Assembly (NCBI RefSeq): GCF_015999465.1 | Contig: NZ_CP065534.1 | Coordinates: 2,046,001-2,110,000, forward strand | From: Lonsdalea populi | Lineage (GTDB): Bacteria; Pseudomonadota; Gammaproteobacteria; Enterobacterales; Enterobacteriaceae | DNA: 64,000 nt | Direction of reading: 5' to 3' | In this document: in pieces, positions 1 through 9,725 of the stretch | How the letters are laid out: every line of letters begins with the position of its first letter | Numbering within the stretch: position 1 is the stretch's first letter | Made by a program: the position numbers and the translations under genes | Notes under the pieces: model-generated | Told to the model about the DNA's origin: nothing | Database searches by the model: none | The model's input: the letters and a program-made list of their open reading frames with translations, nothing else

Positions 1-728
1 TGTTCCGCCATCCCCTCTTCACACAGCCGGAACAGGTCATATTCACGCGGTGCCCACAGCATCATGCCCGGATTGATCATCGCCAGCAGTTGATCGCTGC
101 GGCTATCCTTCAGCATGCTGCGCAGCGACAGGTTACCGTGCACCAGCACGCAAGGATCGTTGAAGTTTTGGAACAGCGCAGGCAGTGCCTGGCGGGATCG
201 GAACAACAACGCGCGATCTTCCCGCGTCAGCAGCGGCGTCTGCACCAGCATCAGCGTGGACCATAGAACCTCCAGCCGCTGGGCATACCACTTGGGCCAG
301 CTGTTTTCCTGAATGCTGTCGACCGACCCGACGCAACCGTGGCTGTCAATACGATGCCAGGCCAGTACGCCATCCACGATCTGGTCCATGAGCGACGCCC
401 AGCGCTGTGGCGTCCGCGTCGGTGTTTCGACCGGTACGCCGCGCAGCCGTTCCAGCAGCAACAGCTCTTTATGCGACGGATGCTGACTCATGACCATCCC
501 GTAGACGGTAGGCACCCGCACATCGCCCTCACGCGCCAACATAGACAGTTTATAAGCCTCCTGCTGAGCGACGCCCTGACACACATAGCTTTTGACCAGC
601 AGCGGGATCGCGTGACCTTCCTTGTCATACATGGCGTACAGATGTGCATAAGGTTGTTCGCTAATACGTTCGACGCGGCTAAGAGGTTCCCCTAATACCG
701 CACTCAACTCGGCTTTGAGCAATTCCAT
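1..728 (-). CDS. ycbJ: YcbJ-family phosphotransferase-like protein (C-terminus outside window)
   Basis: About 242 codons of the N-terminal part are present; the 3' end runs off the left edge. The translation starts MELLKAELSAVLGEPLSR and carries the YcbJ hallmarks LLLLERLRGV, LVHGNLSLRSMLKDSR and MLWAPREYDLFRL, closely matching E. coli YcbJ (about 297 aa). The HGN stretch resembles the catalytic loop of aminoglycoside-phosphotransferase/choline-kinase folds; the substrate is unknown. Start chosen at 728 because it aligns with E. coli; an in-frame ATG at 734 is the alternative. In E. coli ycbJ directly follows kdsB; here pelL separates them. Confidence 0.9.
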   Translation of the reverse strand, partial: MELLKAELSAVLGEPLSRVERISEQPYAHLYAMYDKEGHAIPLLVKSYVCQGVAQQEAYKLSMLAREGDVRVPTVYGMVMSQHPSHKELLLLERLRGVPVETPTRTPQRWASLMDQIVDGVLAWHRIDSHGCVGSVDSIQENSWPKWYAQRLEVLWSTLMLVQTPLLTREDRALLFRSRQALPALFQNFNDPCVLVHGNLSLRSMLKDSRSDQLLAMINPGMMLWAPREYDLFRLCEEGMAE

Positions 729-836
729 AAACATGAGACCTTGACTGAAGGGGAGGCTTGTTGATCGTATCATGCCGCTGAGGGGGGGCGTTTTTCCTCA
801 ATATAGATCAAACAAAGCCGAATCAGCCCATGATGG

Positions 837-871
837 GCGCAGAACCTAAAGAATAGCAAAAGGTTCTGCGC
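837..871 (-). terminator. Hairpin downstream of pelL
   Basis: A perfect 11-bp inverted repeat (GCGCAGAACCT at 837-847, AGGTTCTGCGC at 861-871) with a 13-base loop lies just after the pelL stop. It lacks a clear U-tract on the minus strand, so it may be a 3' stabilising hairpin rather than a strong intrinsic terminator. Confidence 0.5.
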
Positions 872-886
872 AAGGTGAGGCAGGGG

Positions 887-2200
887 TTATTGACGTTCGA
901 ACGCACCGAGGTCCGGCGCGGCGCCTTTGTAAGGCAGATTGAGATTACCGCCCTTGTCGATGAGCCAACTACCGGCGGACAAATGCAGACTTTTCAGGTC
1001 GGGCAGACTGCCGTCCGCTTTCCGTTTTGCATCCCAGCCGGTTACGGCGACGCTCTCAAACTCCGCATCGGACAGCACTTTTGACTGATTCCACGAGTTG
1101 TAGCGCATATCCGCGCCTTGGGTATGCGTGAGCGCGACACCGCCATACGAGATATTGTTTCGCGCCACGCCCAAGCCGACGTCTCCACCGCTGGCGTTAA
1201 TACCCAGCAGGTTGAAGTTAGGTTTGTTTTTGTAGCCGGTATTGTTAAAGAAGTTATTGGCGACCGGGTGATGGTTGGCATAAAAACCTGCGCTTTTATT
1301 CATGAACGCGACGCTCTGACGCACGGTATGTTTGGGTGCGTCAGCGACGTAGCGTGCGCCGTATCCGCCAATTTTGAAACCGTTGCCGTTGCCCGCGGCC
1401 AGCGACGTGGTCGTGCCGGGCAGGTAGCCGTGCAGCCACGCCCAGGAATTTTCAACCAAAACAGGCGAATAGGCGTTAATAAAGTCGAAACCGTCATCCG
1501 AATTCGACCATGCCCGACAGCCGCGCAGCAGGTTACCCGGTTGGTTGGCGGCGACATGTACGCCGAAGCCGTCACCGCTCTGCCCTGCGCCGTTTGACGT
1601 CAGCGGGTCGTAGTTATGGTGGGAGTCGCAGTTAATCACCTTATTGTTGGCGCCGTTCTGCAAGAACAGTCCAGTTCCCATGATGTGATGGATGTTTAAC
1701 TGCTCGAACGTGTTGTTGCTGCCCTTGATCCACACACCCCAGGATTCATGATTGAGATTGTTATGCTGCGGGACACCGACAATCTCCAGCCCCTTCAGTG
1801 AGATCCAGTTTGCCGCCACGTTGAAGCCTTTGATGCGGCAGTCGTCTTTCATTTTACTGAAGTCGAACACCGGCGTTTCGCCGGAGTAGGCCCAGTACTG
1901 AATCGGTTTGCCCGCCGTCCCGCTTTTATTCAGCGTCACCGCGTTGACGACATCGGTACGACTGGCGCACTGGTTAACCCCCTCGGTAAAACTGTATTTA
2001 CCGCCGCGTATCCACAGCCGGTCGCCGGGCATGAGGGTTTGCTGCGCCCGCCCAAACGTTTTCCAGGGCGCGGTGAGGGTGCCGCTGCCGTTATCGTTGC
2101 CGGTCGGCGACAAGTAAAAGGTGGCGGCCGTCGTCGGCGCAACCGCGCCTGCCAGCAGGCTCAGCGCCAGCGCTGAGCGAATAGTGTTACTCATTTCCAT
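887..2200 (-). CDS. pelL: Secreted pectate lyase, polysaccharide lyase family 9 (PelL type)
   Basis: 437 aa, a beta-helix enzyme that cleaves polygalacturonate by beta-elimination. A signal peptide spans about residues 1-25 (hydrophobic SALALSLLAGAVAP, then AATA). Mature protein opens FYLSPTGNDNGSGTLTAPWKT, typical of PL9. By alignment to Dickeya Pel9A the calcium ligands are Asp210, Asp235, Asp236 and Asp239 (motif SDDGFD) and the catalytic base is Lys276 (motif NGFKIGG); all are present, so the enzyme should be active. Start at 2200 is supported by GGAG six bases upstream. Export is probably Sec plus the type II (Out) system, known for this family but not visible here. It is a single-gene unit inserted between ycbJ and kdsB. 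No convincing KdgR box was seen upstream. Confidence 0.92.
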   Translation of the reverse strand: MEMSNTIRSALALSLLAGAVAPTTAATFYLSPTGNDNGSGTLTAPWKTFGRAQQTLMPGDRLWIRGGKYSFTEGVNQCASRTDVVNAVTLNKSGTAGKPIQYWAYSGETPVFDFSKMKDDCRIKGFNVAANWISLKGLEIVGVPQHNNLNHESWGVWIKGSNNTFEQLNIHHIMGTGLFLQNGANNKVINCDSHHNYDPLTSNGAGQSGDGFGVHVAANQPGNLLRGCRAWSNSDDGFDFINAYSPVLVENSWAWLHGYLPGTTTSLAAGNGNGFKIGGYGARYVADAPKHTVRQSVAFMNKSAGFYANHHPVANNFFNNTGYKNKPNFNLLGINASGGDVGLGVARNNISYGGVALTHTQGADMRYNSWNQSKVLSDAEFESVAVTGWDAKRKADGSLPDLKSLHLSAGSWLIDKGGNLNLPYKGAAPDLGAFERQ

Positions 2201-2372
2201 GTATTACTCCTTCCATTGGGGGTCTTTGATGACTCTTTTTGAGGTTCCCCAACACGCGCAGCGCGGTGTCGTGACATCCTCAGGCAATCTTGAACGCATC
2301 ATTCGCCGCCTTACCCAGTCAGACGGCGCTTCCCTCTGATAACGTTCGATACCGGACCTATTCGGCCCGATT

Positions 2373-2389
2373 CTGAATCCGGGATTCAG
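2373..2389. promoter_or_regulatory. Palindrome in the pelL/kdsB interval
   Basis: CTGAATCC-G-GGATTCAG is a perfect 8-bp inverted repeat around one central base, about 175 bp upstream of the pelL start. It has no U-tract, so an operator for pelL is possible; the binding protein is unknown. Confidence 0.3.
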
Positions 2390-2410
2390 GGCGTTTTGTC
2401 CCGGATGTCA

Positions 2411-2440
2411 ATAAAAGCAGGCGGCTATCATATCCGCCTG
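2411..2440 (-). terminator. Intrinsic terminator of the comEC/msbA-lpxK-ycaR-kdsB group
   Basis: Read on the minus strand: stem CAGGCGG/CCGCCTG (2418-2424 with 2434-2440), a 9-base loop, then CTTTTATT. It lies 31 bases past the kdsB stop. Confidence 0.75.
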
Positions 2441-2471
2441 TGGTCATAACAAAACGATGAAGCGGGAACGT

Positions 2472-3224
2472 TCAACCGCCCGCCATCGCCAAACGCACGC
2501 GCTCCAGATCTTCCGGCGTATCGACGCCGACGCTCGGAATCGCTTTCGCCACGTCAACGTGGATTTTTTCGCCGTACCACAGCACGCGCAACTGCTCCAG
2601 CAGTTCGATTTTTTCCAGTTCGCTCGGCGCCCAGCTGACGTAACGGCGTACAAATCCAGCCCGGTAGGCATAGATGCCGATGTGACGCAGGAAATGATCG
2701 CCGACATTCTCTTTGGACTGGGCGAAACGCTCACGGTCCCACGGGATTGGCGCGCGGGAAAAGTACAGCGCATACCCTGCCGCATCTCTCACCACTTTTA
2801 CCGCGTTCGGGTTGAAGACATCTTCTCTGCCGACAATCGGCACAGCTAACGTCGCCATCCCTGCCCGGCTTCCCGCCAGGTTTTCAGCGACCTGACGTAC
2901 GATGACCGGGGGGATCATCGGTTCGTCGCCCTGAATGTTTACGATGATCTCGTCATCCGGAAGACGGTAGCGTTCAATCACTTCCGCCAGCCGCTCCGTC
3001 CCCGAATTGTGATCGGGACGGGTCAGACAGACTTCTCCGCCCGCCTGACGAACGACCTGCTCGACGTCGGGATGGTCGGTGGCGACGATCACACGCTCTG
3101 CGCCCGACTCCTGCGCGCGTTCCATCACGTGGATCACCATCGGTTTACCGTTGATGTCCGCCAGCGGCTTGCCCGGTAAACGGCTGGAGGCAAAGCGGGC
3201 CGGAATTATTACGGTAAACGTCAT
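2472..3224 (-). CDS. kdsB: 3-deoxy-manno-octulosonate cytidylyltransferase (CMP-KDO synthetase)
   Basis: 250 aa (E. coli 248). Activates KDO with CTP to give CMP-KDO for the lipopolysaccharide inner core, in the cytoplasm. The nucleotide-binding start [16 protein letters not shown] (residues 6-21) and the [11 protein letters not shown] loop are diagnostic and intact. The start overlaps the end of ycaR by 4 bases, indicating translational coupling. It is the last gene of the lipid A/KDO group and is followed by a good terminator. Confidence 0.97.
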   Translation of the reverse strand: MTFTVIIPARFASSRLPGKPLADINGKPMVIHVMERAQESGAERVIVATDHPDVEQVVRQAGGEVCLTRPDHNSGTERLAEVIERYRLPDDEIIVNIQGDEPMIPPVIVRQVAENLAGSRAGMATLAVPIVGREDVFNPNAVKVVRDAAGYALYFSRAPIPWDRERFAQSKENVGDHFLRHIGIYAYRAGFVRRYVSWAPSELEKIELLEQLRVLWYGEKIHVDVAKAIPSVGVDTPEDLERVRLAMAGG

Positions 3225-3403
3225 TTTGCGGTCTCGTCGGCAGTCAGATGGCGGGCCTCATGATCCAGCAGGACGGGGATGCCGTCGCGCACGGGATAGG
3301 CCAGACCTTCTATCTTGCAGATAAGTTCCTGTTTTTCTCTATCAAAGACCAGGCGGCCGTTACAGACCGGACAAGCCACTATTTCAAGTAAACGATGATC
3401 CAT
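3221..3403 (-). CDS. ycaR: UPF0434/Trm112-like small protein YcaR
   Basis: 60 aa, the same length as E. coli YcaR; starts [18 protein letters not shown]. Cys11 and Cys14 (CPVC) and Cys29 suggest a small zinc-ribbon-like fold related to Trm112. Biochemical function is not established. The start at 3403 is chosen over an upstream in-frame ATG at 3445 because GGAGG precedes it at good spacing and it matches the family. Lies between lpxK and kdsB; E. coli's ycaQ, normally between lpxK and ycaR, is absent. Confidence 0.93.
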   Translation of the reverse strand: MDHRLLEIVACPVCNGRLVFDREKQELICKIEGLAYPVRDGIPVLLDHEARHLTADETAK

Positions 3404-3451
3404 CGTGCTTCCTCCATCAAGAAGCTCTTTGTCAATAAGAGGCAACGCGCC

Positions 3452-4462
3452 TTAGCGGGCGTTCGGGTTGCCCTGTCGATACTGCGCAATCAGCTGTTCG
3501 AGCCGTGATAATACGGCTTCGGCGGGCGCGGCGGCTAGCTCGGCGGTCACCGGCAAATACCACCAGTTTTTCTGTGCGAAAGCGCGGCACTTCACCGCGT
3601 CTTTTTCGGTCATGATCAGCGGCTGACGTTCGCCGCCGGGTAACGACGCAAGCTGGGCAGGCGAATAGGACTGGTGATCTGCGAATGCGACCTCATGCTG
3701 CACGATCGCGCCCTTTTGTTTGAGTGTGGCAAAGAATCGCGGCGGATGCCCAATCCCGGCCATCGCCACCAGCGGCGGTAGCTCGGCAACCGGGCGTCGT
3801 TCGCCCGTCGCCAGATTCACGGCCTCGTCCGCGGACAGCCGCATAGCAATTTCGCCAGGCTGAGCATCGCCGCCATTAGCGATAATCGCATCGACGGATG
3901 CCAGCCGGGACGCCCGCTCGCGCATCGGTCCGGCGGGCAGCCACCAGCCGTTGCCGAAACGGCGCATGCCATCAACGACCACGATTTCGACATCCCGCGC
4001 CAATGCATAGTGTTGCAAACCGTCGTCGGCGATCACGATATCCAAGGGATAGGCGGCCAACAGCGCCGCTACGGCCTCGCGGCGTTTGGGCGCAACGGCG
4101 ACGGGCGCGTCCGTGCGTTGAAAAATCAGTACTGGTTCGTCGCCCGCCTGCGCGGTGGTCACCCCAGACGAAATCACCAGAGGATAGCGATCCGCTTTTC
4201 CACCGTAGCCGCGAGAGACTACCCCCACGCGGTAACCACGCTGCTGCAGCCGTTCCACCAGCCAGATAACGACCGGCGTTTTCCCGTTGCCTCCCGCAGT
4301 TAGGTTCCCCACCACCGCCACCGGCAAAGGCGCGCGCCACGCATGACGCCACCCCCGGCGATAGCTCAGGCGGATGAACCCGCTCACCGCCCCATAGATC
4401 AGCGACAGCGGGATCAGCAGCCTGTAGAGCGGCGAGCGACCTGACCAGATTCGGTCAATCAT
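3452..4462 (-). CDS. lpxK: Tetraacyldisaccharide 4'-kinase (lipid A kinase)
   Basis: 336 aa (E. coli 328). Phosphorylates the 4' position of the lipid A disaccharide at the inner face of the inner membrane. There is an N-terminal membrane segment about residues 12-32, then a Walker A loop [11 protein letters not shown] (52-62) characteristic of LpxK, and later a DDGLQH motif with catalytic Asp and His. Its start overlaps the msbA stop by 4 bases, coupling kinase to flippase. Confidence 0.97.
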   Translation of the reverse strand: MIDRIWSGRSPLYRLLIPLSLIYGAVSGFIRLSYRRGWRHAWRAPLPVAVVGNLTAGGNGKTPVVIWLVERLQQRGYRVGVVSRGYGGKADRYPLVISSGVTTAQAGDEPVLIFQRTDAPVAVAPKRREAVAALLAAYPLDIVIADDGLQHYALARDVEIVVVDGMRRFGNGWWLPAGPMRERASRLASVDAIIANGGDAQPGEIAMRLSADEAVNLATGERRPVAELPPLVAMAGIGHPPRFFATLKQKGAIVQHEVAFADHQSYSPAQLASLPGGERQPLIMTEKDAVKCRAFAQKNWWYLPVTAELAAAPAEAVLSRLEQLIAQYRQGNPNAR

Positions 4463-6207
4463 GAGCCAAACTGCATCTTGTGCAACTGCGCATAAGCGCC
4501 ATCACGGGTAATCAAATCGTGATGATTACCGCGTTCAATAATGCGTCCATCTTCTACCACCAGAATCTCGTCGGCATTTTCAATGGTCGAGAGACGGTGC
4601 GCGATGACCAGTGCGGTACGATCTTTCTGCAGCTCGTCCAGCGCCGACTGAATCGCACGCTCGGATTCGGTATCTAATGCCGAGGTCGCTTCGTCCAGAA
4701 TCAGTATCGGGCAGTCGCGCAGCAGCGCACGCGCTATCGCGATACGCTGACGCTGTCCGCCGGACAGCAGCACGCCGTTTTCACCAATCACCGTATCCAA
4801 TCCATTCTCCATCTTGCTGATGAAGTCCATCGCATGCGCCATGGTGGCCGCGCGTTCGATATCTTCGCGGCTGAACGATTTGTCGTAGGCATACGCGATA
4901 TTGTTCGCGATGGTGTCGTTGAACAGATGCACGTTCTGGGACACCAGCGCGACCTGATTACGCAGTGAAGACAGCGTGTAGTCACGCAGATCGTGACCGT
5001 CCAGAATGATTTCGCCCGACTGGATATCGTAAAAACGCGTGATGAGATTGGCGATAGTGGACTTACCGGAGCCGGAACGCCCCACCAGCGCGACGGTTTT
5101 ACCCGGCGGCACGTGCAGGCTGATATTGTTCAGCGCCAGCGTCTCTTTGCCCGGATAGGCGAAATCGACATGACGGAACTCCAGATCGCCTTTAGCGCGC
5201 TTAATCACGCGAGTGCCTTTGTCCGTTTCCTGTTCCATATCCAGAATAGTGAACAAGGTCTGGCAGGCGGCCATACCGCGCTGGAACTGCGCGTTCACGT
5301 TAGTCAGCGATTTCAGCGGACGCATCAGGGTGAACATAGCGGAGAAGACGACCGTAATGGTCCCGGCGGTCAACGTTTCCATCACGGAGGGGAAGCTGGC
5401 GGCATACAGCACAAAGGCCAGCGCCAGCGACGCGATAAACTGCACCACCGGATCGGAAATGGAGGAGGCAGACACCATTTTCATGTTCTGCTGGCGCATG
5501 CGGTTGCTCACCGAATCAAAGCGCTCCGCTTCCACTTTCTGTCCGCCGAAAATCAGGACTTCCTTATGCCCTTTGAGCATCTGCTCCGCGCTGGTCGTCA
5601 CCTGCCCCATCGTGTTTTGCATATTTTTACTGATGTTACGGAAGCGTTTGGACACCAGACGAATGCTGTAGGAGACGATGGGCGCGATCACAATCAGGAT
5701 CAGCGAAAGCTGCCAGCTGTACCAGAACATTAGTACGAACAGGCCGATAATGGAGGCACCCTCACGAACTACGGTCACCAGGGCGTTCGACGAGGAGGCC
5801 GCGACCTGTTCGGTATCGTAGGTGATTCGCGACAGCAACGTCCCGGTGGACTGCTGGTCGAAGAACGAAACCGGCATGCCCATGATGTGGCTAAATAACC
5901 GGCGACGCATGTTCATCACGACCTTGCCGGAGACCCACGCCACGCAGTAGCTGGAGATGTAGCTGGAGATCCCACGCATCACCATCAGCCCGATAATGGC
6001 CAACGGCATCCACACCAGCACGTTGCGGTCAGCCTTGCCGAATCCGTCATCCAACAAAGGCTTGAGCAGAGACAACATCAGCGTGTCGCTGGCGGCATTC
6101 ATCACAAGTGCGACGCCTGCGACGAACAACCCCGTTTTAAACGGCGTGATCATCGGCCATAGGCGACGAAATGTCTGCCACGTGGAAAGATCTTGATCAT
6201 TAATCAT
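4459..6207 (-). CDS. msbA: Lipid A flippase, ABC transporter MsbA
   Basis: 582 aa, exactly the E. coli length. Homodimeric ABC exporter flipping core-lipid A across the inner membrane. The N-terminal half holds six membrane helices (about residues 20-310). The nucleotide-binding domain shows Walker [10 protein letters not shown], signature [16 protein letters not shown], Walker [11 protein letters not shown] and an H-loop [11 protein letters not shown]. All catalytic residues are present. First gene of a msbA-lpxK operon with an ATGA-type overlap. Confidence 0.98.
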   Translation of the reverse strand: MINDQDLSTWQTFRRLWPMITPFKTGLFVAGVALVMNAASDTLMLSLLKPLLDDGFGKADRNVLVWMPLAIIGLMVMRGISSYISSYCVAWVSGKVVMNMRRRLFSHIMGMPVSFFDQQSTGTLLSRITYDTEQVAASSSNALVTVVREGASIIGLFVLMFWYSWQLSLILIVIAPIVSYSIRLVSKRFRNISKNMQNTMGQVTTSAEQMLKGHKEVLIFGGQKVEAERFDSVSNRMRQQNMKMVSASSISDPVVQFIASLALAFVLYAASFPSVMETLTAGTITVVFSAMFTLMRPLKSLTNVNAQFQRGMAACQTLFTILDMEQETDKGTRVIKRAKGDLEFRHVDFAYPGKETLALNNISLHVPPGKTVALVGRSGSGKSTIANLITRFYDIQSGEIILDGHDLRDYTLSSLRNQVALVSQNVHLFNDTIANNIAYAYDKSFSREDIERAATMAHAMDFISKMENGLDTVIGENGVLLSGGQRQRIAIARALLRDCPILILDEATSALDTESERAIQSALDELQKDRTALVIAHRLSTIENADEILVVEDGRIIERGNHHDLITRDGAYAQLHKMQFGS

Positions 6208-6942
6208 GCAATAAACCTGAGCCTATAGAAATAGCCGCCTATATTACCCATTCATGGCCCCGTGAGAAAGACTAAAGGGGAATCAGGGCGATATGCGGAA
6301 ATGCGGCATCGAATGCATTCGCGCTTTGGCGCTACTTGTCTTTACCCTACGTCGCCCCCCAACGCTGTCTGTGTGTTTATGCGCAGTGTTGCCGCACCTC
6401 GTAATTTCTTTTTTCAACCATGCCGGAAGACACCGCGTGCGATATTTCCCGCCTGGCGAGGCAACGCGCAGCAATATTCCACAAAGAGGAGGCGTGAAGC
6501 GTCATTTCAATAACATCATCGCAAATCATTAATTAATGACGCCCAATGAAATACACATAACGCCGCTTTTATTTTTACGTGAATAATATTCAAGGGAAAA
6601 TAGAGTAACCGGACGTTGTTTATTTCAAATAGAGGGATGTTCAACAGATTCCCTGAATAGCTTCCCGTCATAGCGCTACACTTGCGAAAGATGACATCCC
6701 GCTAGCGCTGTAGCCACACAATGGCAGGAGGAGCATCAATGCGAGAAGCTATTTAGAAAAGACCGTGACGCTTATTTTATTGAGCGGTTTGCCCCCTGCC
6801 ATAATCGATTAACATTCCTTATCGCTCCCGGCATGACATTACCCTTGCTCAACTGCCTAGGGATTCCGCCGGCAACGAAGCATGCTTCCCGGTTCGCTTA
6901 ACCCCGACGATGCTCATCTCTCATCGACATACCCCGTCTCAC
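6208..6942. other. 735-bp interval between msbA and comEC, no gene supported
   Basis: Contains the msbA promoter region near 6210-6260 and the 3' side of comEC. Short open frames at 6262-6532 show no recognisable protein. The only structured elements noticed are a five-codon frame with a strong Shine-Dalgarno (6739-6756) and a short match to the start of the guanidine-I riboswitch consensus (near 6858). No tRNA or intrinsic terminator was found. Confidence 0.5.
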
Positions 6943-9207
6943 TCAGGGCGCGTCGGAATTTACGCCAAAACGACGGTGATACCAACGCGGGGAAATGTTT
7001 TCCCGAAAGCCTAATACCTGCCAGCGTTCTGAGAAAAAGCGCACGCTCAATTGACCGGACGTCGCAGTATCGTGCCAGGGGTAACCCATCTGGCGATAGC
7101 GCCGCCGCACTTTAATCGACGGCAGCCGCCACGGGTTATAGCGGGAGTTGGACGACGCAGACCATTTCGCCCCCACCGCACGCATAAAGGGTGGCGACGA
7201 TGACGTCGCGCTGCCGTGATGCGGCACCTGTAAAATATCAGCCGCCAGCGCCAGCCGCTGGGTACGTAGCAGCGCCGCTTCCGTTTGCGCCTCCACATCG
7301 CCGGTGAGTAGAACCCGAAACCGGCCATCGTCGACCATGACCACACAGGAATCATTATTGCCTGCATTGCGGGCTATTCGCGGAGGCCATAACACGCTGA
7401 AACTCAGCCCCTGCCACTGCCAGCGCTGTCCTTGCAGACACGGTTGGTGTCCAACCTGCGCCATCGGGCTAAATACCTGAACGGCGGAAAACTGCCGCTG
7501 CAGTTCGATCAGTCCGCCGCTGTGGTCCAGATGACTGTGGCTCACGATAATTCGCTCCAGTTCCAGCCCCCGCCACCTTAAATAGGGCACAATTTCATGG
7601 CTCGCCATATTGCCGCCTGCCCAGCGCGCCCCTGTATCGTAGAGCACGGCTTTGCCGTTACGCTCAATCATCACGGCCACCCCGTGGCCGACATCCAGCA
7701 TGTCCACCCGCCACAGGGGCGCTGGCGCTTTTGGCCGCAAGAGTAGGATTAACAACAGACTGACCACGCTGAGAGGCGCATATCGCCACCAGGCAAACCG
7801 CCAGATCGCTACCGCCAGCCATCCGGACAAACTGAACGGCAGCGCCTGCTCTCCTAATGACCACCAGCCGGAAGGCAACGCCGCCAGCGGCGCGAATACG
7901 GCCGTCAGCGAGCGATCGGCCAACCACCAAAAGACCGCGCTGAATGTTGGGGCGAAGGATACCAGCAGCGCCACCAATACCAGCGGCGTAGTGACAAAGG
8001 ATACCAGCGGCACGGCCCAGAGATTTGCGGGCAAAGACGTCATACTGACGCCGTGAAACAACATGACCTGCAACGGCAGCAGCAATAACGTCATACCCAT
8101 TTGCAAATGCAGCCAGCGGAGCCATATCCAGCGTTTAGGCCGTAGAAAATAGTGAGGCAGCGGCGCCCACTGATACCAGAAAATTAACGCCGCCACGGCG
8201 AGACTCGATAACCAGAAGCTGTCCGACAACACGCTCAGCGGATCGCCGGTCAGAATCAGGGCCACGCACCCAAGCCAGACCTGCCACGGCGTACAGCTGA
8301 CGCCCATGAGTCGCAGCAACGTCCACACGCTCAACGCCAGACCGGCCCTGACCGCCGGCGGATTGCAGCCCGCCAACCACACATAGCACAAAGCGGCGGA
8401 CAGCCCGACGACCAATGGAAAGCGGTAGCCGATACGATGTACCGGCAGCAGGCATTGCACTCCCCGCGCCAATCCCCACCCAAACAGCGCCGCCAGCGCG
8501 ATGTGTAGCCCGGAGATCGCCATCAGATGCATCGTGCCCGTCTGCCGCAAAAGAGCCTGGGTATCGTCATCAACGGTCGCCATTTCGCCGAGCGTCAGCG
8601 CCAACAGGATCGAACGCCACGGCAGGCGTTGCGTCTGATGCTCCACCGTCGTCACGATATCCTGCCGAACTCCGCAACGCGCATCCAGAACCGTCGCGTG
8701 TAGAACCGCTCCCGTCAGCGTTTGCCTGCGGGCCAGCGACCAGCGCTGGCTGTCGAATCCCCCTTCGTTCAGCCGACTGTGCACGGGGCGCAGTTGCAGC
8801 CGCAGACGCCAGCGTTGCCCGCCGCACCACGCATTCAGCGCCGCCGCCGAGTTCAATCGCACCGCGACCGGAGGAAACAGCCAGCGTTCATCGACCCGAA
8901 TCAAACGCACTACCGGGGTCGCGTCCGGCAACCCACCAAAGCGCATGCTGGCGATCGCGACGTCTGCCGTCACCGGACGCGATGTCAGGTCCACCGTCTG
9001 GCGGACGGCCTGCCCGGCGTTGTAGCATCCCCAGACCAGCGCGAATACCGCCAAGACCAGGGGACGCAGCCTGCTGGGAAGGTAACGGTAGGCCGGGATC
9101 AGCGCCGCCAGCCCCCCTAACAAGACGGAGGCCGGCGGGATTTGCGGCAACCACAACAGCGGTAAAATACCGCTTACCAGCGCGAGCGCCATGACATTCA
9201 GCGACAT
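6943..9207 (-). CDS. comEC: DNA internalization channel protein ComEC/Rec2 (YcaI)
   Basis: 754 aa, the same length as E. coli YcaI. Inner-membrane channel homologous to the competence proteins ComEC/Rec2 that carry single-stranded DNA across the membrane. An N-terminal hydrophobic region and OB-like part is followed by the competence domain with many helices, including TMHLMAISGLHIAL, and a C-terminal metallo-beta-lactamase domain with SHSHLDHSGG and VPHHGS. Start set at 9207 (MSLNVMALALVSG) by alignment; an AGGGAG lies about 12 bases upstream. A longer reading to 9393 adds 62 residues without family support. Natural competence is not established in enterobacteria. Confidence 0.93.
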   Translation of the reverse strand: MSLNVMALALVSGILPLLWLPQIPPASVLLGGLAALIPAYRYLPSRLRPLVLAVFALVWGCYNAGQAVRQTVDLTSRPVTADVAIASMRFGGLPDATPVVRLIRVDERWLFPPVAVRLNSAAALNAWCGGQRWRLRLQLRPVHSRLNEGGFDSQRWSLARRQTLTGAVLHATVLDARCGVRQDIVTTVEHQTQRLPWRSILLALTLGEMATVDDDTQALLRQTGTMHLMAISGLHIALAALFGWGLARGVQCLLPVHRIGYRFPLVVGLSAALCYVWLAGCNPPAVRAGLALSVWTLLRLMGVSCTPWQVWLGCVALILTGDPLSVLSDSFWLSSLAVAALIFWYQWAPLPHYFLRPKRWIWLRWLHLQMGMTLLLLPLQVMLFHGVSMTSLPANLWAVPLVSFVTTPLVLVALLVSFAPTFSAVFWWLADRSLTAVFAPLAALPSGWWSLGEQALPFSLSGWLAVAIWRFAWWRYAPLSVVSLLLILLLRPKAPAPLWRVDMLDVGHGVAVMIERNGKAVLYDTGARWAGGNMASHEIVPYLRWRGLELERIIVSHSHLDHSGGLIELQRQFSAVQVFSPMAQVGHQPCLQGQRWQWQGLSFSVLWPPRIARNAGNNDSCVVMVDDGRFRVLLTGDVEAQTEAALLRTQRLALAADILQVPHHGSATSSSPPFMRAVGAKWSASSNSRYNPWRLPSIKVRRRYRQMGYPWHDTATSGQLSVRFFSERWQVLGFRENISPRWYHRRFGVNSDAP

Positions 9208-9725
9208 AGTAAAGCGGCACTCCCTGACCATTTGGCTCGCCCGTCGGACGGCGTTTTTTATCCCTTCACTCAGTCTATTTTTCATCGTACTAAAATCACA
9301 GCGGCCAGCGATTAAAGCTCGAACCGCCGCGCAAACATTAATGTCATGCCATGCAACGACGTTTGGGCAGAAAAAGTGCTGGCAGTGAAGCAATGCGCGG
9401 AGGGATGTGAGGAAAACAGCCTAAATTCAGTGCGTCATCATCCGGGAACCGGAGAGCCTCGCCGACAGCCAATGCGCCAGACCGCTCTCGCGCCCCCTTC
9501 ACCCATACCGGGGCTAGATTCGATGCGCTGCGTCGTATGGGCCGGCGGCGGCGTTTTGCTGTGACCTGATGTGAAACGGCCGGTTTTTGCGCACCAGCCG
9601 TTCGTCGCCAGTCAGGATTATTGACGCGAATCGAATGGCGCGAGGCACGGGTTGCGGTGTCTGGCAGAACGCAGGCAAAAAAAAAAGGATCGCCGACGCG
9701 ATCCCTTGGATAGGTCATGAAACGG
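9208..9725. other. 518-bp interval between comEC and tmaR, no gene supported
   Basis: Holds the comEC promoter side and the tmaR terminator. Overlapping open frames on both strands have no recognisable motifs. By comparison with E. coli this is where the synteny break with the his-region block falls (comEC is followed by ihfB in E. coli). Confidence 0.5.
9677..9705 (-). terminator. Intrinsic terminator of tmaR
   Basis: On the minus strand the stem GGATCGC/GCGATCC (9687-9704) is followed by ten T residues. Strong, textbook form, about 20 bases past the tmaR stop. Confidence 0.9.

Noticed and set aside
2201..2471. KdgR or CRP box upstream of pelL
   Set aside because: No stretch close to either consensus was visible; only an unrelated palindrome was noted.
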